Shown piece after piece: positions 41,040 through 49,655 of a stretch of 64,000 nucleotides of DNA. A program made the position numbers and the translations under genes. Under the pieces are notes generated by a model. The model was not told the origin of the DNA. It saw only the letters and a program-made list of their open reading frames with translations, and ran no database searches. The first letter of the stretch is position 1, and each line of letters opens with the position of its first letter. Source of the DNA: Aquimarina spongiae (GTDB lineage Bacteria; Bacteroidota; Bacteroidia; Flavobacteriales; Flavobacteriaceae); contig NZ_FQYP01000003.1 of NCBI RefSeq assembly GCF_900141785.1, positions 434,001 through 498,000 of the forward strand, written 5' to 3'.

Positions 41040-42053
41040 ATGAGCTCTACAGATACAAAAAAATATACGTTTAAGGATTTTGCCAGTGACCAAGAAGTAC
41101 GATGGTGCCCTGGTTGTGATGACTATGTAATCTTGAGAGCCATGCAAAATGCACTTCCTGAAATGGGATTAAAAAGAGAAGATATTGTTTTTATCTCGGG
41201 AATTGGCTGCTCTTCACGTTTTCCGTATTACATGAACACCTATGGCATGCACAGTATTCATGGCAGAGCCCCAGCAATAGCTACCGGGGTAAAACTAGCT
41301 AATCCCAACCTAAGTGTATGGGTCATTACTGGTGATGGAGACTCAATGGCCATTGGAGGAAATCACTTTATTCATGTACTACGAAGAAACATGGACCTTA
41401 ATATCGTCGTATTTAACAATGAAATTTATGGCTTGACCAAGGGGCAGTTCTCTCCTACCTCATTAGTTGGACAAAAAACAAAATCTTCTCCCTATGGCAA
41501 TACACAACCTCCCTTTTCTACAGGAGAATTGGCATTGGGTGCACAGGCACGATTTTTTGCCAGAATTGGAGGAAATACACCTAAAGAAATGTCTAAAATG
41601 TTTATTGAATCTCAACAGTTTAAAGGCACTTCATTAATCGAAGTTTTGCAAAACTGTCCGATTTTTAATGATGGTTGTTTTTCTAAATATACAGACAAGG
41701 CTGTACGTGAAGATCAGCAACTCTTTGTTGAACACGGAAAACCTATGATTTTTGGGAAAGAACGAGACAAAGGGTTACGCCTAAACGGCTTAAAACTTGA
41801 AGTGGTTACCATTGGCCAAAACAATATTACCGAAAATGACATTTTGACCCATGATGCAAAAGAACAGGACCCAACACTGCATCAAATGCTAGTAAGATTA
41901 AAATACCCTTTAGTGACTGGTATTATAAGAAGTTATGAGGATATCACTCTGGAAGAAAGAAAAAATGAACAACGAGAGCGTGTACGGTCAAATTCTTCCT
42001 TTACTAAGACCGATGATCTATTCTTTTCTGGAGAAACTTATGAAATCACTTAA
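41040..42053 (+). CDS. korB: 2-oxoacid:acceptor oxidoreductase, beta subunit
   Basis: A 337-residue protein. The thiamine diphosphate site is GDGDSMAIGGNHFIH followed by NNEIYGLTKGQ. Cysteines in WCPGCDDY, GIGCSSR and NDGCF match the ligands of the [4Fe-4S] cluster. It forms the catalytic half with the alpha/gamma protein encoded four bases upstream. The gene ends at a strong terminator facing the odhB gene. 2-oxoglutarate is the likely substrate from family likeness; pyruvate cannot be ruled out by eye. Confidence 0.93.
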   Translation: MSSTDTKKYTFKDFASDQEVRWCPGCDDYVILRAMQNALPEMGLKREDIVFISGIGCSSRFPYYMNTYGMHSIHGRAPAIATGVKLANPNLSVWVITGDGDSMAIGGNHFIHVLRRNMDLNIVVFNNEIYGLTKGQFSPTSLVGQKTKSSPYGNTQPPFSTGELALGAQARFFARIGGNTPKEMSKMFIESQQFKGTSLIEVLQNCPIFNDGCFSKYTDKAVREDQQLFVEHGKPMIFGKERDKGLRLNGLKLEVVTIGQNNITENDILTHDAKEQDPTLHQMLVRLKYPLVTGIIRSYEDITLEERKNEQRERVRSNSSFTKTDDLFFSGETYEIT

Positions 42054-42065
42054 TACAAAAGACAT

Positions 42066-42100
42066 AAAAAAACCTGTTAGTTGATTTAACAGGTTTTTTT
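42066..42100. terminator. Strong bidirectional terminator
   Basis: Arms AAAAAAACCTGTTA and complement around a seven-base loop, with T-run. It lies between the convergent oxidoreductase and odhB genes. Confidence 0.9.
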
Positions 42101-42121
42101 ACTATATAGAATTATTTGCTC

Positions 42122-43348
42122 TTACAATTCTAGGGCCTTAGTTACATTATTATCCATCAATAATTCTTGTGGATTCTCTAATGCTTCTTTTACAGCTACC
42201 AGGAATCCTACCGATTCTTTACCATCGATGATTCTATGGTCATAAGATAACGCTACGTACATCACAGGAGCGATTACGATCTGCCCGTCTCTCACGATCG
42301 GTCTCTCTACAATGTTATGCATTCCTAAAATAGCACTTTGTGGTGGGTTAATGATTGGTGTAGATAACATACTACCAAACACCCCTCCATTAGTGATAGT
42401 AAACGTACCTCCGGTCATTTCATCAACTGTGATTTGACCTTCTCTTGCACGTATTGCCAAACGCTTCACTTCAGATTCTACACCTCTGAAACTCAAATTC
42501 TCTGCATTGCGAATTACAGGCACCATCAATCCTTTTGGTCCTGATACTGCAATACTGATATCTTGAAAATCAAAGGAAATCATTTCTTTACCGTCGATCA
42601 TCGAATTTACCGCAGGAAATAGTTTCAACGCTCGTACACAAGCTAGTGTAAAGAACGACATAAATCCAAGACTTACTCCGTGCTTACTCTTGAAAGTTTC
42701 TTTATACTGGCTTCTTAGATCAAAAATCGGCTGCATATCTACCTCATTAAAGGTAGTAAGCATCGCTGTTTCATTTTTCACAGAAACCAAACGCTCTGCC
42801 ACTTTACGACGAAGCATTGATAATTTCTTTCGACTTTCTCCTCTACTTCCAGGACCAGGAGTACCCATAGATGGTTTAGCATCTAGTGCGTCAGCTTTGG
42901 TAATTCTACCATCTCTTCCTGTTCCTTGTACTTGAGAAGCATCAATACCTTTTTCGGCAAGTACTTTTTTGGCTGCAGGAGAAGCTGTTCCTGTAGCATA
43001 GGTTTCTGTTTTGGCTGGTGCTGCCGGAGCTGGCGCTTCTTCTTTTTTCTCCTCTACTTTTGGAGCTTCGCTAGCCGCCTCTGCTTTTGCTTCGCCTCCT
43101 TCAGGTTTTGCAGCATCGGTATCTATTAGACAAACTACCTGACCAACAGCTACCGCATCTCCTTCTTCTGCCATAAGTGTGATCACACCACTAGCCTCTG
43201 CTGGAAGTTCCAAGGTTGCTTTATCACTATCTACCTCAGCAATTGCCTGATCTTTTTCAACATAATCACCAGTCTCAACGAGCCACTGAGCTATTTCTAC
43301 TTCTGTAATAGATTCTCCCGGTGATGGGACTTTCATTTCTAAAGCCAT
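42122..43348 (-). CDS. odhB: 2-oxoglutarate dehydrogenase E2, dihydrolipoyl succinyltransferase
   Basis: A 408-residue protein. The lipoyl domain (1-80) carries its lipoyl-lysine in [12 protein letters not shown], an Ala/Glu/Pro-rich linker (about 80-115) follows, then a peripheral-subunit-binding domain ([14 protein letters not shown]). The acyltransferase domain ends with the catalytic HRIIDG motif. It transfers succinyl from the lipoyl arm to CoA. It follows the E1 gene by 67 bases in the same direction. E3 (dihydrolipoamide dehydrogenase) is not in the window. Confidence 0.95.
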   Translation of the reverse strand: MALEMKVPSPGESITEVEIAQWLVETGDYVEKDQAIAEVDSDKATLELPAEASGVITLMAEEGDAVAVGQVVCLIDTDAAKPEGGEAKAEAASEAPKVEEKKEEAPAPAAPAKTETYATGTASPAAKKVLAEKGIDASQVQGTGRDGRITKADALDAKPSMGTPGPGSRGESRKKLSMLRRKVAERLVSVKNETAMLTTFNEVDMQPIFDLRSQYKETFKSKHGVSLGFMSFFTLACVRALKLFPAVNSMIDGKEMISFDFQDISIAVSGPKGLMVPVIRNAENLSFRGVESEVKRLAIRAREGQITVDEMTGGTFTITNGGVFGSMLSTPIINPPQSAILGMHNIVERPIVRDGQIVIAPVMYVALSYDHRIIDGKESVGFLVAVKEALENPQELLMDNNVTKALEL

Positions 43349-43415
43349 AATTCTGAATTTATCCTTTGTACAATTTCCTTCGGAAATTCTTTATCTATGA
43401 GTTACTTAATTTTAC

Positions 43416-46190
43416 TTATCTTCTTTGATTGTCTTTTGTTTTATCAAAAACATAGTCAATCACCTCTTGATGTCTTCTTTTAGAACGCGTTGCGCTACCA
43501 GCAGCTGGAGCTCCATAAGGCCTTCTACTTGCAAATCTAAAACTTTTTGCGCCATCGTAATGCATCAACATATGACTTAACGCTCCCATGTTTCTAGGCT
43601 CCTCTTGTGCCCAAACCACTTCGTCTGCCTTGTACTTTTTAATGACCTTATCCATTTCGGCAGCTGGTAATGGGAATAATTGTTCAATTCGAACCAAAGC
43701 CACATCATTTCTTCCTTGTTTTTCCTTTTCTTCTAATAAGTCATAGTAGAACTTACCTGTGCAGAACACCAAAGATTTTACGTCTTTTGCAGTTGCATCT
43801 GGATCATCTATAACAGTTTGGAAGCTTCCTTTAGTAAATTCTTCTACCGAAGACACTGCCTTTGGATCACGCAATAAACTTTTGGGTGTAAACACTACCA
43901 ATGGCTTACGATACTTGGCCTTCATTTGCCTACGTAACAAGTGGAACATATTGGCCGGTGTTGTAACATCTGCAATGAACATATTATCCTTGGCACAAAG
44001 CTGCAGATATCTTTCCATTCTAGCAGAAGAGTGCTCTGCTCCCTGACCCTCATAACCATGAGGAAGTAACATTACAATTCCGTTTTGCAATTTCCATTTA
44101 TCTTCTGCAGAAGAAATATATTGGTCGATCATAATTTGCGCTCCATTACTGAAGTCTCCAAACTGTGCTTCCCAAATGGTAAGTGTATCTGGACTTGCCA
44201 TAGCATATCCATAATCGAAGCCTAATACTCCATATTCTGACAACAAAGAGTTGTAGATATAGAAATCACCTTGATCTCCTTTTAAGGTATTTAAAAGAGT
44301 TACCTCTTCTTCACTGTCTTCCACCTTAATAACCCCATGTCTGTGTGAAAAAGTTCCTCTTTCTACATCTTGCCCACTCATTCTTACATCATATCCTTCT
44401 TTAAGCAAGGATCCATAAGCTAATAATTCACCCATCGCCCAATCTAATTCATTGGTCTCGAAGAACATCTTGTGTCGTTTCTCAATTAAACGCTCTATCT
44501 TACGTAAAAACTTTTTATCTGAAGGAAGCTTTGTAATTACCTCTGCTATTTCAGTAAGCTTGGTTTTAGGATATGCAGTTTTAACCACATCCATCATCTC
44601 ATCTTCTTGAACACGTTCAAAACCTGCCCATTCATCTTGCATAAACGGCGTAATTACCGTTTTCTCTTGTTTTCTAGAATCTTCAAGCTCTTCTTCTAGA
44701 GAAGCTTTGTATTCTTTTTCAAGCTTAGTCACATAATCCTTATCGATAATCCCTTCGGCCATTAACTTCTCAGCATAAATATCTCTAGGGTTTCTATGTT
44801 TAGCTATCGCCTTGTATAGCTTAGGTTGTGTAAAACGAGGTTCATCACCTTCGTTGTGACCATATTTACGGTATCCTAATAGATCTATAAAAACGTCACG
44901 CTTAAAGGTCATTCTAAAATCTAATGCAAAATTAGCAGCATGCACAACAGCTTCTGCATCATCGGCATTAACGTGTAGCACAGGAGATAAAGTAACCTTA
45001 CCTACATCGGTACAATACGTAGAGGATCTAGCATCCAGATAATTGGTAGTAAATCCGATTTGATTGTTTACTACAATATGAATAGTTCCTCCGGTTTTAT
45101 ATCCATCCAGCTTAGCCATTTGTACAATCTCATAAACCAAACCTTGACCTGCAACAGCCGCATCTCCATGTACAACAATTGGCAATACCGCCGAAGTATT
45201 TTCTTGATAATGGCGATCTTGTTTTGCTCTGGTAATCCCTTCTACAACAGCTCCTACCGTTTCAAGATGCGAAGGGTTTGGAGCGATATTCATATTGATA
45301 TCTTTACCACTATCTGTCTTTCGTTTTGAAGTCCAACCCAGGTGGTATTTTACATCTCCATCAAAAACTGCTTCCTCATAATCTTTACCATCAAACTCAC
45401 TAAAAATATCTTTAGGGCTCTTCCCAAAAATGTTTGTCAGCGTGCTCAATCGACCACGGTGAGCCATTCCCATCACAAATTCTTTTACCCCCAAATCGGC
45501 AGCTTTTTCAACCAAAGCATCCAAAGCAGGAATTAAAGACTCTCCTCCTTCTAAAGAAAAACGTTTTTGACCTACATATTTGGTGTGCAAAAAGTTTTCA
45601 AAAGAAACAGCTTGATTTAATTTTTTGAGAATATGTTTTTTCTGATCTGCAGAAAATTTTGTTCTATTCGTATTGAAATTTACCCTGGCCTGAATCCACT
45701 CACGCTCTTCCGGATTTCGAATGTACATATATTCAATCCCAATAGCATCACAATAAATCTTTTCTAAGTGAACTACGATATTGCTTAGCGTATTAGGACC
45801 AATCCCTATAATTTCTCCAGCATTAAAAACCGTATTTAAATCTGATTGGCTTAATCCAAAATTCTCTAAGGCTAATGTAGGAGTATACTTCCTTCTTTCT
45901 CGTACTGGATTCGTCTTAGTAAACAAATGCCCCCTTGTTCTGTAGGCATCTATTAAACGAACTACCTGAAACTCTTTTTGTACATTTTCAGGAACAGCAA
46001 TCGTTCCTTGGGTTTCTTTTTCTACATAGATGGTTTCTCCAAAACCGTCTGCGTTTTCTAAACCAAAATCAAATCCTTGAAAAAAAGCCCTCCAACTTGG
46101 CTCTACGCTATCGGGGCTTTGTAAATATTGGTCATATAATTCCGCAAAAAATGCGGTATGAGCCGCATTCAAAAATGAATATTTATCCAT
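43416..46190 (-). CDS. odhA: 2-oxoglutarate dehydrogenase E1 component
   Basis: A 924-residue enzyme of standard length. It opens with the MDKYSFLNAAH-type E1 N-terminus and LYDQYLQSPDSV. It contains the GMAHRGRL segment, the thiamine site HGDAAVAGQG with NNQIGFTT, and a C-terminal transketolase-like part (LLPHGYEGQGAEHSS). It decarboxylates 2-oxoglutarate and passes the succinyl group to the E2 lipoyl arm. The start ATG at 46190 lies about 40 bases after a -7 box. It heads the operon with odhB and diverges from a small outer-membrane protein gene. Confidence 0.96.
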   Translation of the reverse strand: MDKYSFLNAAHTAFFAELYDQYLQSPDSVEPSWRAFFQGFDFGLENADGFGETIYVEKETQGTIAVPENVQKEFQVVRLIDAYRTRGHLFTKTNPVRERRKYTPTLALENFGLSQSDLNTVFNAGEIIGIGPNTLSNIVVHLEKIYCDAIGIEYMYIRNPEEREWIQARVNFNTNRTKFSADQKKHILKKLNQAVSFENFLHTKYVGQKRFSLEGGESLIPALDALVEKAADLGVKEFVMGMAHRGRLSTLTNIFGKSPKDIFSEFDGKDYEEAVFDGDVKYHLGWTSKRKTDSGKDINMNIAPNPSHLETVGAVVEGITRAKQDRHYQENTSAVLPIVVHGDAAVAGQGLVYEIVQMAKLDGYKTGGTIHIVVNNQIGFTTNYLDARSSTYCTDVGKVTLSPVLHVNADDAEAVVHAANFALDFRMTFKRDVFIDLLGYRKYGHNEGDEPRFTQPKLYKAIAKHRNPRDIYAEKLMAEGIIDKDYVTKLEKEYKASLEEELEDSRKQEKTVITPFMQDEWAGFERVQEDEMMDVVKTAYPKTKLTEIAEVITKLPSDKKFLRKIERLIEKRHKMFFETNELDWAMGELLAYGSLLKEGYDVRMSGQDVERGTFSHRHGVIKVEDSEEEVTLLNTLKGDQGDFYIYNSLLSEYGVLGFDYGYAMASPDTLTIWEAQFGDFSNGAQIMIDQYISSAEDKWKLQNGIVMLLPHGYEGQGAEHSSARMERYLQLCAKDNMFIADVTTPANMFHLLRRQMKAKYRKPLVVFTPKSLLRDPKAVSSVEEFTKGSFQTVIDDPDATAKDVKSLVFCTGKFYYDLLEEKEKQGRNDVALVRIEQLFPLPAAEMDKVIKKYKADEVVWAQEEPRNMGALSHMLMHYDGAKSFRFASRRPYGAPAAGSATRSKRRHQEVIDYVFDKTKDNQRR

Positions 46191-46229
46191 AAGTAAGCAT
46201 TCAGTTGTCTTTTTAACGACAAAACGCTA

Positions 46230-46237
46230 CAAAAATA
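46230..46237 (-). promoter_or_regulatory. Candidate -7 box of the odhA operon
   Basis: On the minus strand this reads TATTTTTG, an exact TAnnTTTG match, 40 bases before the E1 start codon. A -33 TTG at the right distance was not found. Confidence 0.45.
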
Positions 46238-46303
46238 CAACAATTACAATTTATTGGCTATCGAATTCTCTATATTTATGCAACATTTTTCATAAAATTA
46301 ATC

Positions 46304-46843
46304 ATGATTATGATTCCTTTTCAAAATATTAAGAGTTTTGTTTTAGTTTCGTTTGTTTTATTTTCCTTACAAAACATTTCTGCGCAAAATGAAAATTTTT
46401 GGTCAAAGGTTCGATTTGGTGGAAATATAGGAATTGGGTTTACCAACGACACTTTTAATGCAGTAATCGCTCCTGCAGCTATTTACGATTTCAATCCATG
46501 GTTTAGTGGTGGTGTAGGACTTAGTTTTGGATACTCTACTTTTGATGATGATGTTTTTAATGAAGAACGCAGAAGCACCAATTATGGTGCTAGTCTTATT
46601 GGGTTATTCAATCCCATTCCCGAGTTTCAACTGTCCGCAGAATTTGAACAAATGGGAGTGAGTCAACGTATAGAAACTACTAATCAAACATTTACAGATG
46701 ATTATTGGTACCCTGCATTATTTCTGGGTGCTGGTTATCGAACTGGTTTTGTAAGCTTCGGTATACGATACGATGTATTGTATGATGACGACAAGAGCAT
46801 TTATGGGTCCGCTTATGCTCCTTTTGTAAGAGTGTTTTTTTAG
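46304..46843 (+). CDS. Small outer-membrane beta-barrel protein
   Basis: A 179-residue protein with a signal peptide ending ISAQ (about residue 28). The rest is alternating hydrophobic and polar strands rich in Gly, Tyr and Phe, with the last residue Phe, as expected of an eight-stranded outer-membrane barrel. No enzyme motif is present. An alternative ATG lies two codons in. It diverges from odhA, 113 bases away; that neighbourhood does not by itself give it a metabolic role. Confidence 0.8.
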   Translation: MIMIPFQNIKSFVLVSFVLFSLQNISAQNENFWSKVRFGGNIGIGFTNDTFNAVIAPAAIYDFNPWFSGGVGLSFGYSTFDDDVFNEERRSTNYGASLIGLFNPIPEFQLSAEFEQMGVSQRIETTNQTFTDDYWYPALFLGAGYRTGFVSFGIRYDVLYDDDKSIYGSAYAPFVRVFF

Positions 46844-46848
46844 AAAAT

Positions 46849-46869
46849 GATTTTTCGATTTAAAAATCA
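46849..46869. terminator. Weak bidirectional hairpin
   Basis: TGATTTTT and AAAAATCA around a five-base loop between two convergent genes; the stem is short and A/T only. Confidence 0.4.
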
Positions 46870-47493
46870 CCAAAGATGAAAAATGCAACTAGGTTTTCTA
46901 TTCGAATAATTTTCTAATTTTTTCTCAGCTTTTCTTAACAACCTATATTTGAAACGAATATCCTCAACATCTTCCTGACAATTGCTTTTTTCAAACGGAA
47001 TAGTTTCAAAATAATCTGCATCCCATTGGCTCAATTTTTCTCCATGCCTTCTTTCATAACAACCAACACTACTATTTCCTTCAAAAAATAGTACATGCTC
47101 AATAACTTCTACCACTTTTTCAGCGCTTAGAGATGATACGCCTTGTGAGCTTTCTTTATAAAGAGTATTCATACGGATTATCTCAGAGATCGAGGTTTTC
47201 AAACGTATGGTATCATTTTCAACAAAAAAAAACTCTAAATAAACATCTCTAGCAAAACCCTGCTGATACGTATGTTTTATCAACTTTAACTGGTTCTCTT
47301 TGTAGTAATACTGGATTCTCCCAGATAAGTTTTCTGAACATTTATAGTTTTTAGAAACATACGTTATAAGCGTATCTTTTTTTGCTATAGCTTCCTGAAG
47401 AGCCCTAAAAGACAAATCTACCTTGGTAAATTCTTCCTGAGCATAAGAAAGAGTTACAAAACACATCAACCAAATAAAATTGCATAGTCTCAT
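46867..47493 (-). CDS. Exported protein of unknown function
   Basis: A 208-residue protein with a signal peptide ending SYAQ (about residue 19). The mature part is rich in charged residues and has a scattered YYKENQLKLIKHTYQ-like strand pattern resembling small beta-rich exported proteins of Bacteroidota. Three cysteines lie at roughly 52, 144 and 172 and one more near the end. No family is recognised. It is 12 bases downstream of a small unknown gene and follows the polyprenyl synthase gene in the same direction, so it is the last gene of that operon. Confidence 0.7.
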   Translation of the reverse strand: MRLCNFIWLMCFVTLSYAQEEFTKVDLSFRALQEAIAKKDTLITYVSKNYKCSENLSGRIQYYYKENQLKLIKHTYQQGFARDVYLEFFFVENDTIRLKTSISEIIRMNTLYKESSQGVSSLSAEKVVEVIEHVLFFEGNSSVGCYERRHGEKLSQWDADYFETIPFEKSNCQEDVEDIRFKYRLLRKAEKKLENYSNRKPSCIFHLW

Positions 47494-47505
47494 CCCGTTA
47501 AAATT

Positions 47506-47862
47506 TTATAACCTATTCCTATAATATACTTTTTTCCATTCTCTTTTTAAGATCAGGGAAGTAACATAGATGGCAATATCTTCAACATCCTCAGATGTAC
47601 ATTTTTTAATCTCTTGTTCTGAAACATCTACGGCGTACAAAAAATTGAGGTATTCATTAAAGTGATAGCGCAATTTTTGCTGAATCAAATCACATAATTC
47701 TACTACCAAAACTTCTGGTGTGATCGTAGCGGGAATCGTATAGTCGATACCGGCACGAATCATATCTTTTTGAAGTTGCTGCAACAGCTTTGAATACAGA
47801 TCCGTAGTGACTGCATCCTGTAAAATAAGAGCGCTACTATCCTTGGGATCAATATTAGACAC
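47506..47862 (-). CDS. Small cytoplasmic protein of unknown function
   Basis: A 118-residue, mainly helical, charged protein without signal peptide or membrane helix. No family is recognised. It overlaps the end of the polyprenyl diphosphate synthase gene by eight bases, which points to translation coupling, and the next gene follows after 12 bases. Its regular codon use and its fixed position in the operon support a real gene. Confidence 0.7.
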   Translation of the reverse strand: MSNIDPKDSSALILQDAVTTDLYSKLLQQLQKDMIRAGIDYTIPATITPEVLVVELCDLIQQKLRYHFNEYLNFLYAVDVSEQEIKKCTSEDVEDIAIYVTSLILKREWKKVYYRNRL

Positions 47863-48829
47863 TTCTATTCATTAAAGTGGAACCGAACAATCGCAACATC
47901 TCTTTTTTATCTTCAGAAATCGATAGTGAATCCAATGCTGCAAAAGCTTTTTGGGTATACGCTTCGATCTCTGCTCTAATACTATCCCTTGCTCCTGTAG
48001 TTTCAAAAAAGGATTTTACTGTACTGATCTTTTCAGAAGGGTCTTCGGGATTTAAAGAAAAAAGTCCTCTCAACTGCTTTTCTTCATTTTCTGAAGCAAA
48101 CTCTACAGCCTTGAGATACAGAAACGTCTTTTTATTTTCTATAATATCTCCTCCTACTTGTTTTCCAAAAGTTTCAGGATCTCCAAAAGCATCCAGATAA
48201 TCGTCTTGTAATTGAAATGCCAAACCAAGTAATCTACCAAAGTCATAAATGGCGGTCTTACACTGATCCGATGCTCCTGCAACGATCGCCCCCATTTTGA
48301 GCGCTGCACCTACCAATACCGCAGTTTTATACTCGATCATCTTCATATACTCAGGTATAGTCACATCATCTCTGGTTTCAAAATCAATATCATATTGTTG
48401 GCCTTCGCACACTTCTATTGCTGTTTTAGTAAACAGCATGGCTAATTCTCTAAAGGTATCCCCCTGATAATTCTCGAACAATTGATAAGCATTAATCAAC
48501 ATGGCATCACCAGAAAGAATCCCCGTGTTGATATCCCATTTTTCATGAACAGTTTCTTTTCCTCTACGCAAAGGTGCGTCATCCATAATATCGTCATGAA
48601 TCAAAGAAAAGTTATGAAACACCTCAACCGCAAGAGCAGCATCTAATGCTTCATTGTAAGAACGACCAAAAATCTCTGAAGCCATAAGCACCAAAGTAGG
48701 CCGAAGACGCTTTCCGCCTAATCCTAAAATATATGTAATCGGTTCGTAAAGGTTTTTGGGTTCTTTGGTAGTGTTCTTTTGCTCTAGGTATTCCAGAAAA
48801 AACCGCTGATAATCAGAAATCGTGTGCAC
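47855..48829 (-). CDS. Polyprenyl diphosphate synthase
   Basis: A 324-residue enzyme. The first Asp-rich motif is in LIHDDIMDDAPLRRGK and the second in QLQDDYLDAFGD, with GGKRLRP upstream. It condenses isopentenyl diphosphate with allylic diphosphates. The bulky or small residue before the first Asp motif, which sets chain length, could not be read with confidence, so farnesyl, geranylgeranyl or longer products are all possible. It uses isoprene units from the mevalonate pathway, part of which is encoded at 36788-39031. It heads an operon with two small unknown genes. Confidence 0.93.
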   Translation of the reverse strand: MHTISDYQRFFLEYLEQKNTTKEPKNLYEPITYILGLGGKRLRPTLVLMASEIFGRSYNEALDAALAVEVFHNFSLIHDDIMDDAPLRRGKETVHEKWDINTGILSGDAMLINAYQLFENYQGDTFRELAMLFTKTAIEVCEGQQYDIDFETRDDVTIPEYMKMIEYKTAVLVGAALKMGAIVAGASDQCKTAIYDFGRLLGLAFQLQDDYLDAFGDPETFGKQVGGDIIENKKTFLYLKAVEFASENEEKQLRGLFSLNPEDPSEKISTVKSFFETTGARDSIRAEIEAYTQKAFAALDSLSISEDKKEMLRLFGSTLMNRSV

Positions 48830-48989
48830 TGTATTTTTTTGTGCTAAGGTAAAACAAAATTTCAGATCGTCATGTCAATTATTTGTCCAAATAACAGGGA
48901 TACGAACGTCCTATTATAGAACAAAGCCTTATAAAAGTTAACAAAATCACCTCAAGTATTAGAACAATGTTAAATAAATGTAAAACTTT

Positions 48990-49017
48990 GGAAACTTTTA
49001 TTGTTTTAAAAGTTTCC
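48990..49017. promoter_or_regulatory. TetR operator
   Basis: A perfect inverted repeat, GGAAACTTTTA and its complement separated by six bases, 36 bases before the TetR start codon. The TTG of the promoter lies in the spacer, so binding there would block polymerase. This fits autoregulation of the TetR-efflux operon. Confidence 0.85.
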
Positions 49018-49030
49018 GTACTTACATTTG
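49001..49030 (+). promoter_or_regulatory. Promoter of the TetR-efflux operon
   Basis: TTG (49001-49003) and TACATTTG (49023-49030) are separated by 19 bases, a close match to the Bacteroidota consensus. The first box lies within the operator. Transcription would begin near 49038, 16 bases before the ATG. Confidence 0.8.
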
Positions 49031-49053
49031 TCCCCTCAACAAGAATCCCCACG

Positions 49054-49653
49054 ATGAAAGAAAAAATAATTGAGAAAGCGAATGATATGTTTTTGAGCCT
49101 CGGTTTCAAAAGTGTTACGATGGACGATCTTGCTTCTGAGATGGGCATATCTAAAAAGACAATTTATACGCATTTTCAGAATAAAACTAAACTAGTAGAG
49201 GCTACAACACATCATTTGTTTTGTACGATTAGTGATGGTATTGAAGCCATCCTACATCAAACCTTAGACCCTATTGAAGAACTGTATACGATCAAAGCTT
49301 TTGTGATGCAGCACCTCAAAAATGAAAAGACAGCACCTTTGTATCAATTACAAAAATATTATCCCAAGATTCACTCTGGGCTTAAAGAAAAACAATTTGA
49401 AGTATTTCAGGAATGTGTTGTCGACAACCTGAAAAGAGGAATAGAAACCGGAGTGTTTAGATCTAATATTGACATAGAATTTATCTCTAGAATCTATTTC
49501 ATTGGCACCAACGGTATCAAGGACAAAAACATGTTTCCTGACAATCGTTTTCCAGTGGCCAAATTAATGGACGATTACTTAGAATATCACATTTTGGGAA
49601 TTACAACAGAAAAAGGACGAACAATTTTAAACAATCTAATAAAAGAACAATAA
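49054..49653 (+). CDS. TetR/AcrR-family repressor of the efflux operon
   Basis: A 199-residue protein from the ATG at 49054; a longer frame from 48967 would run through the operator and promoter. The N-terminal helix-turn-helix contains VTMDDLASEMGISKKTIYTHFQNK, recognisable as the TetR recognition element. The C-terminal helical part is the ligand and dimer domain. It lies first in an operon with TolC, HlyD and RND genes and two bases before the first of them. The operator at 48990-49017 is its likely site, released when a small molecule binds. Confidence 0.93.
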   Translation: MKEKIIEKANDMFLSLGFKSVTMDDLASEMGISKKTIYTHFQNKTKLVEATTHHLFCTISDGIEAILHQTLDPIEELYTIKAFVMQHLKNEKTAPLYQLQKYYPKIHSGLKEKQFEVFQECVVDNLKRGIETGVFRSNIDIEFISRIYFIGTNGIKDKNMFPDNRFPVAKLMDDYLEYHILGITTEKGRTILNNLIKEQ

Positions 49654-49655
49654 AT

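Noticed and set aside
46304..46843. Naming this gene as an alpha-ketoglutarate decarboxylase because it adjoins odhA
   Set aside because: The protein is a short exported beta-barrel and has no cofactor or catalytic motif.
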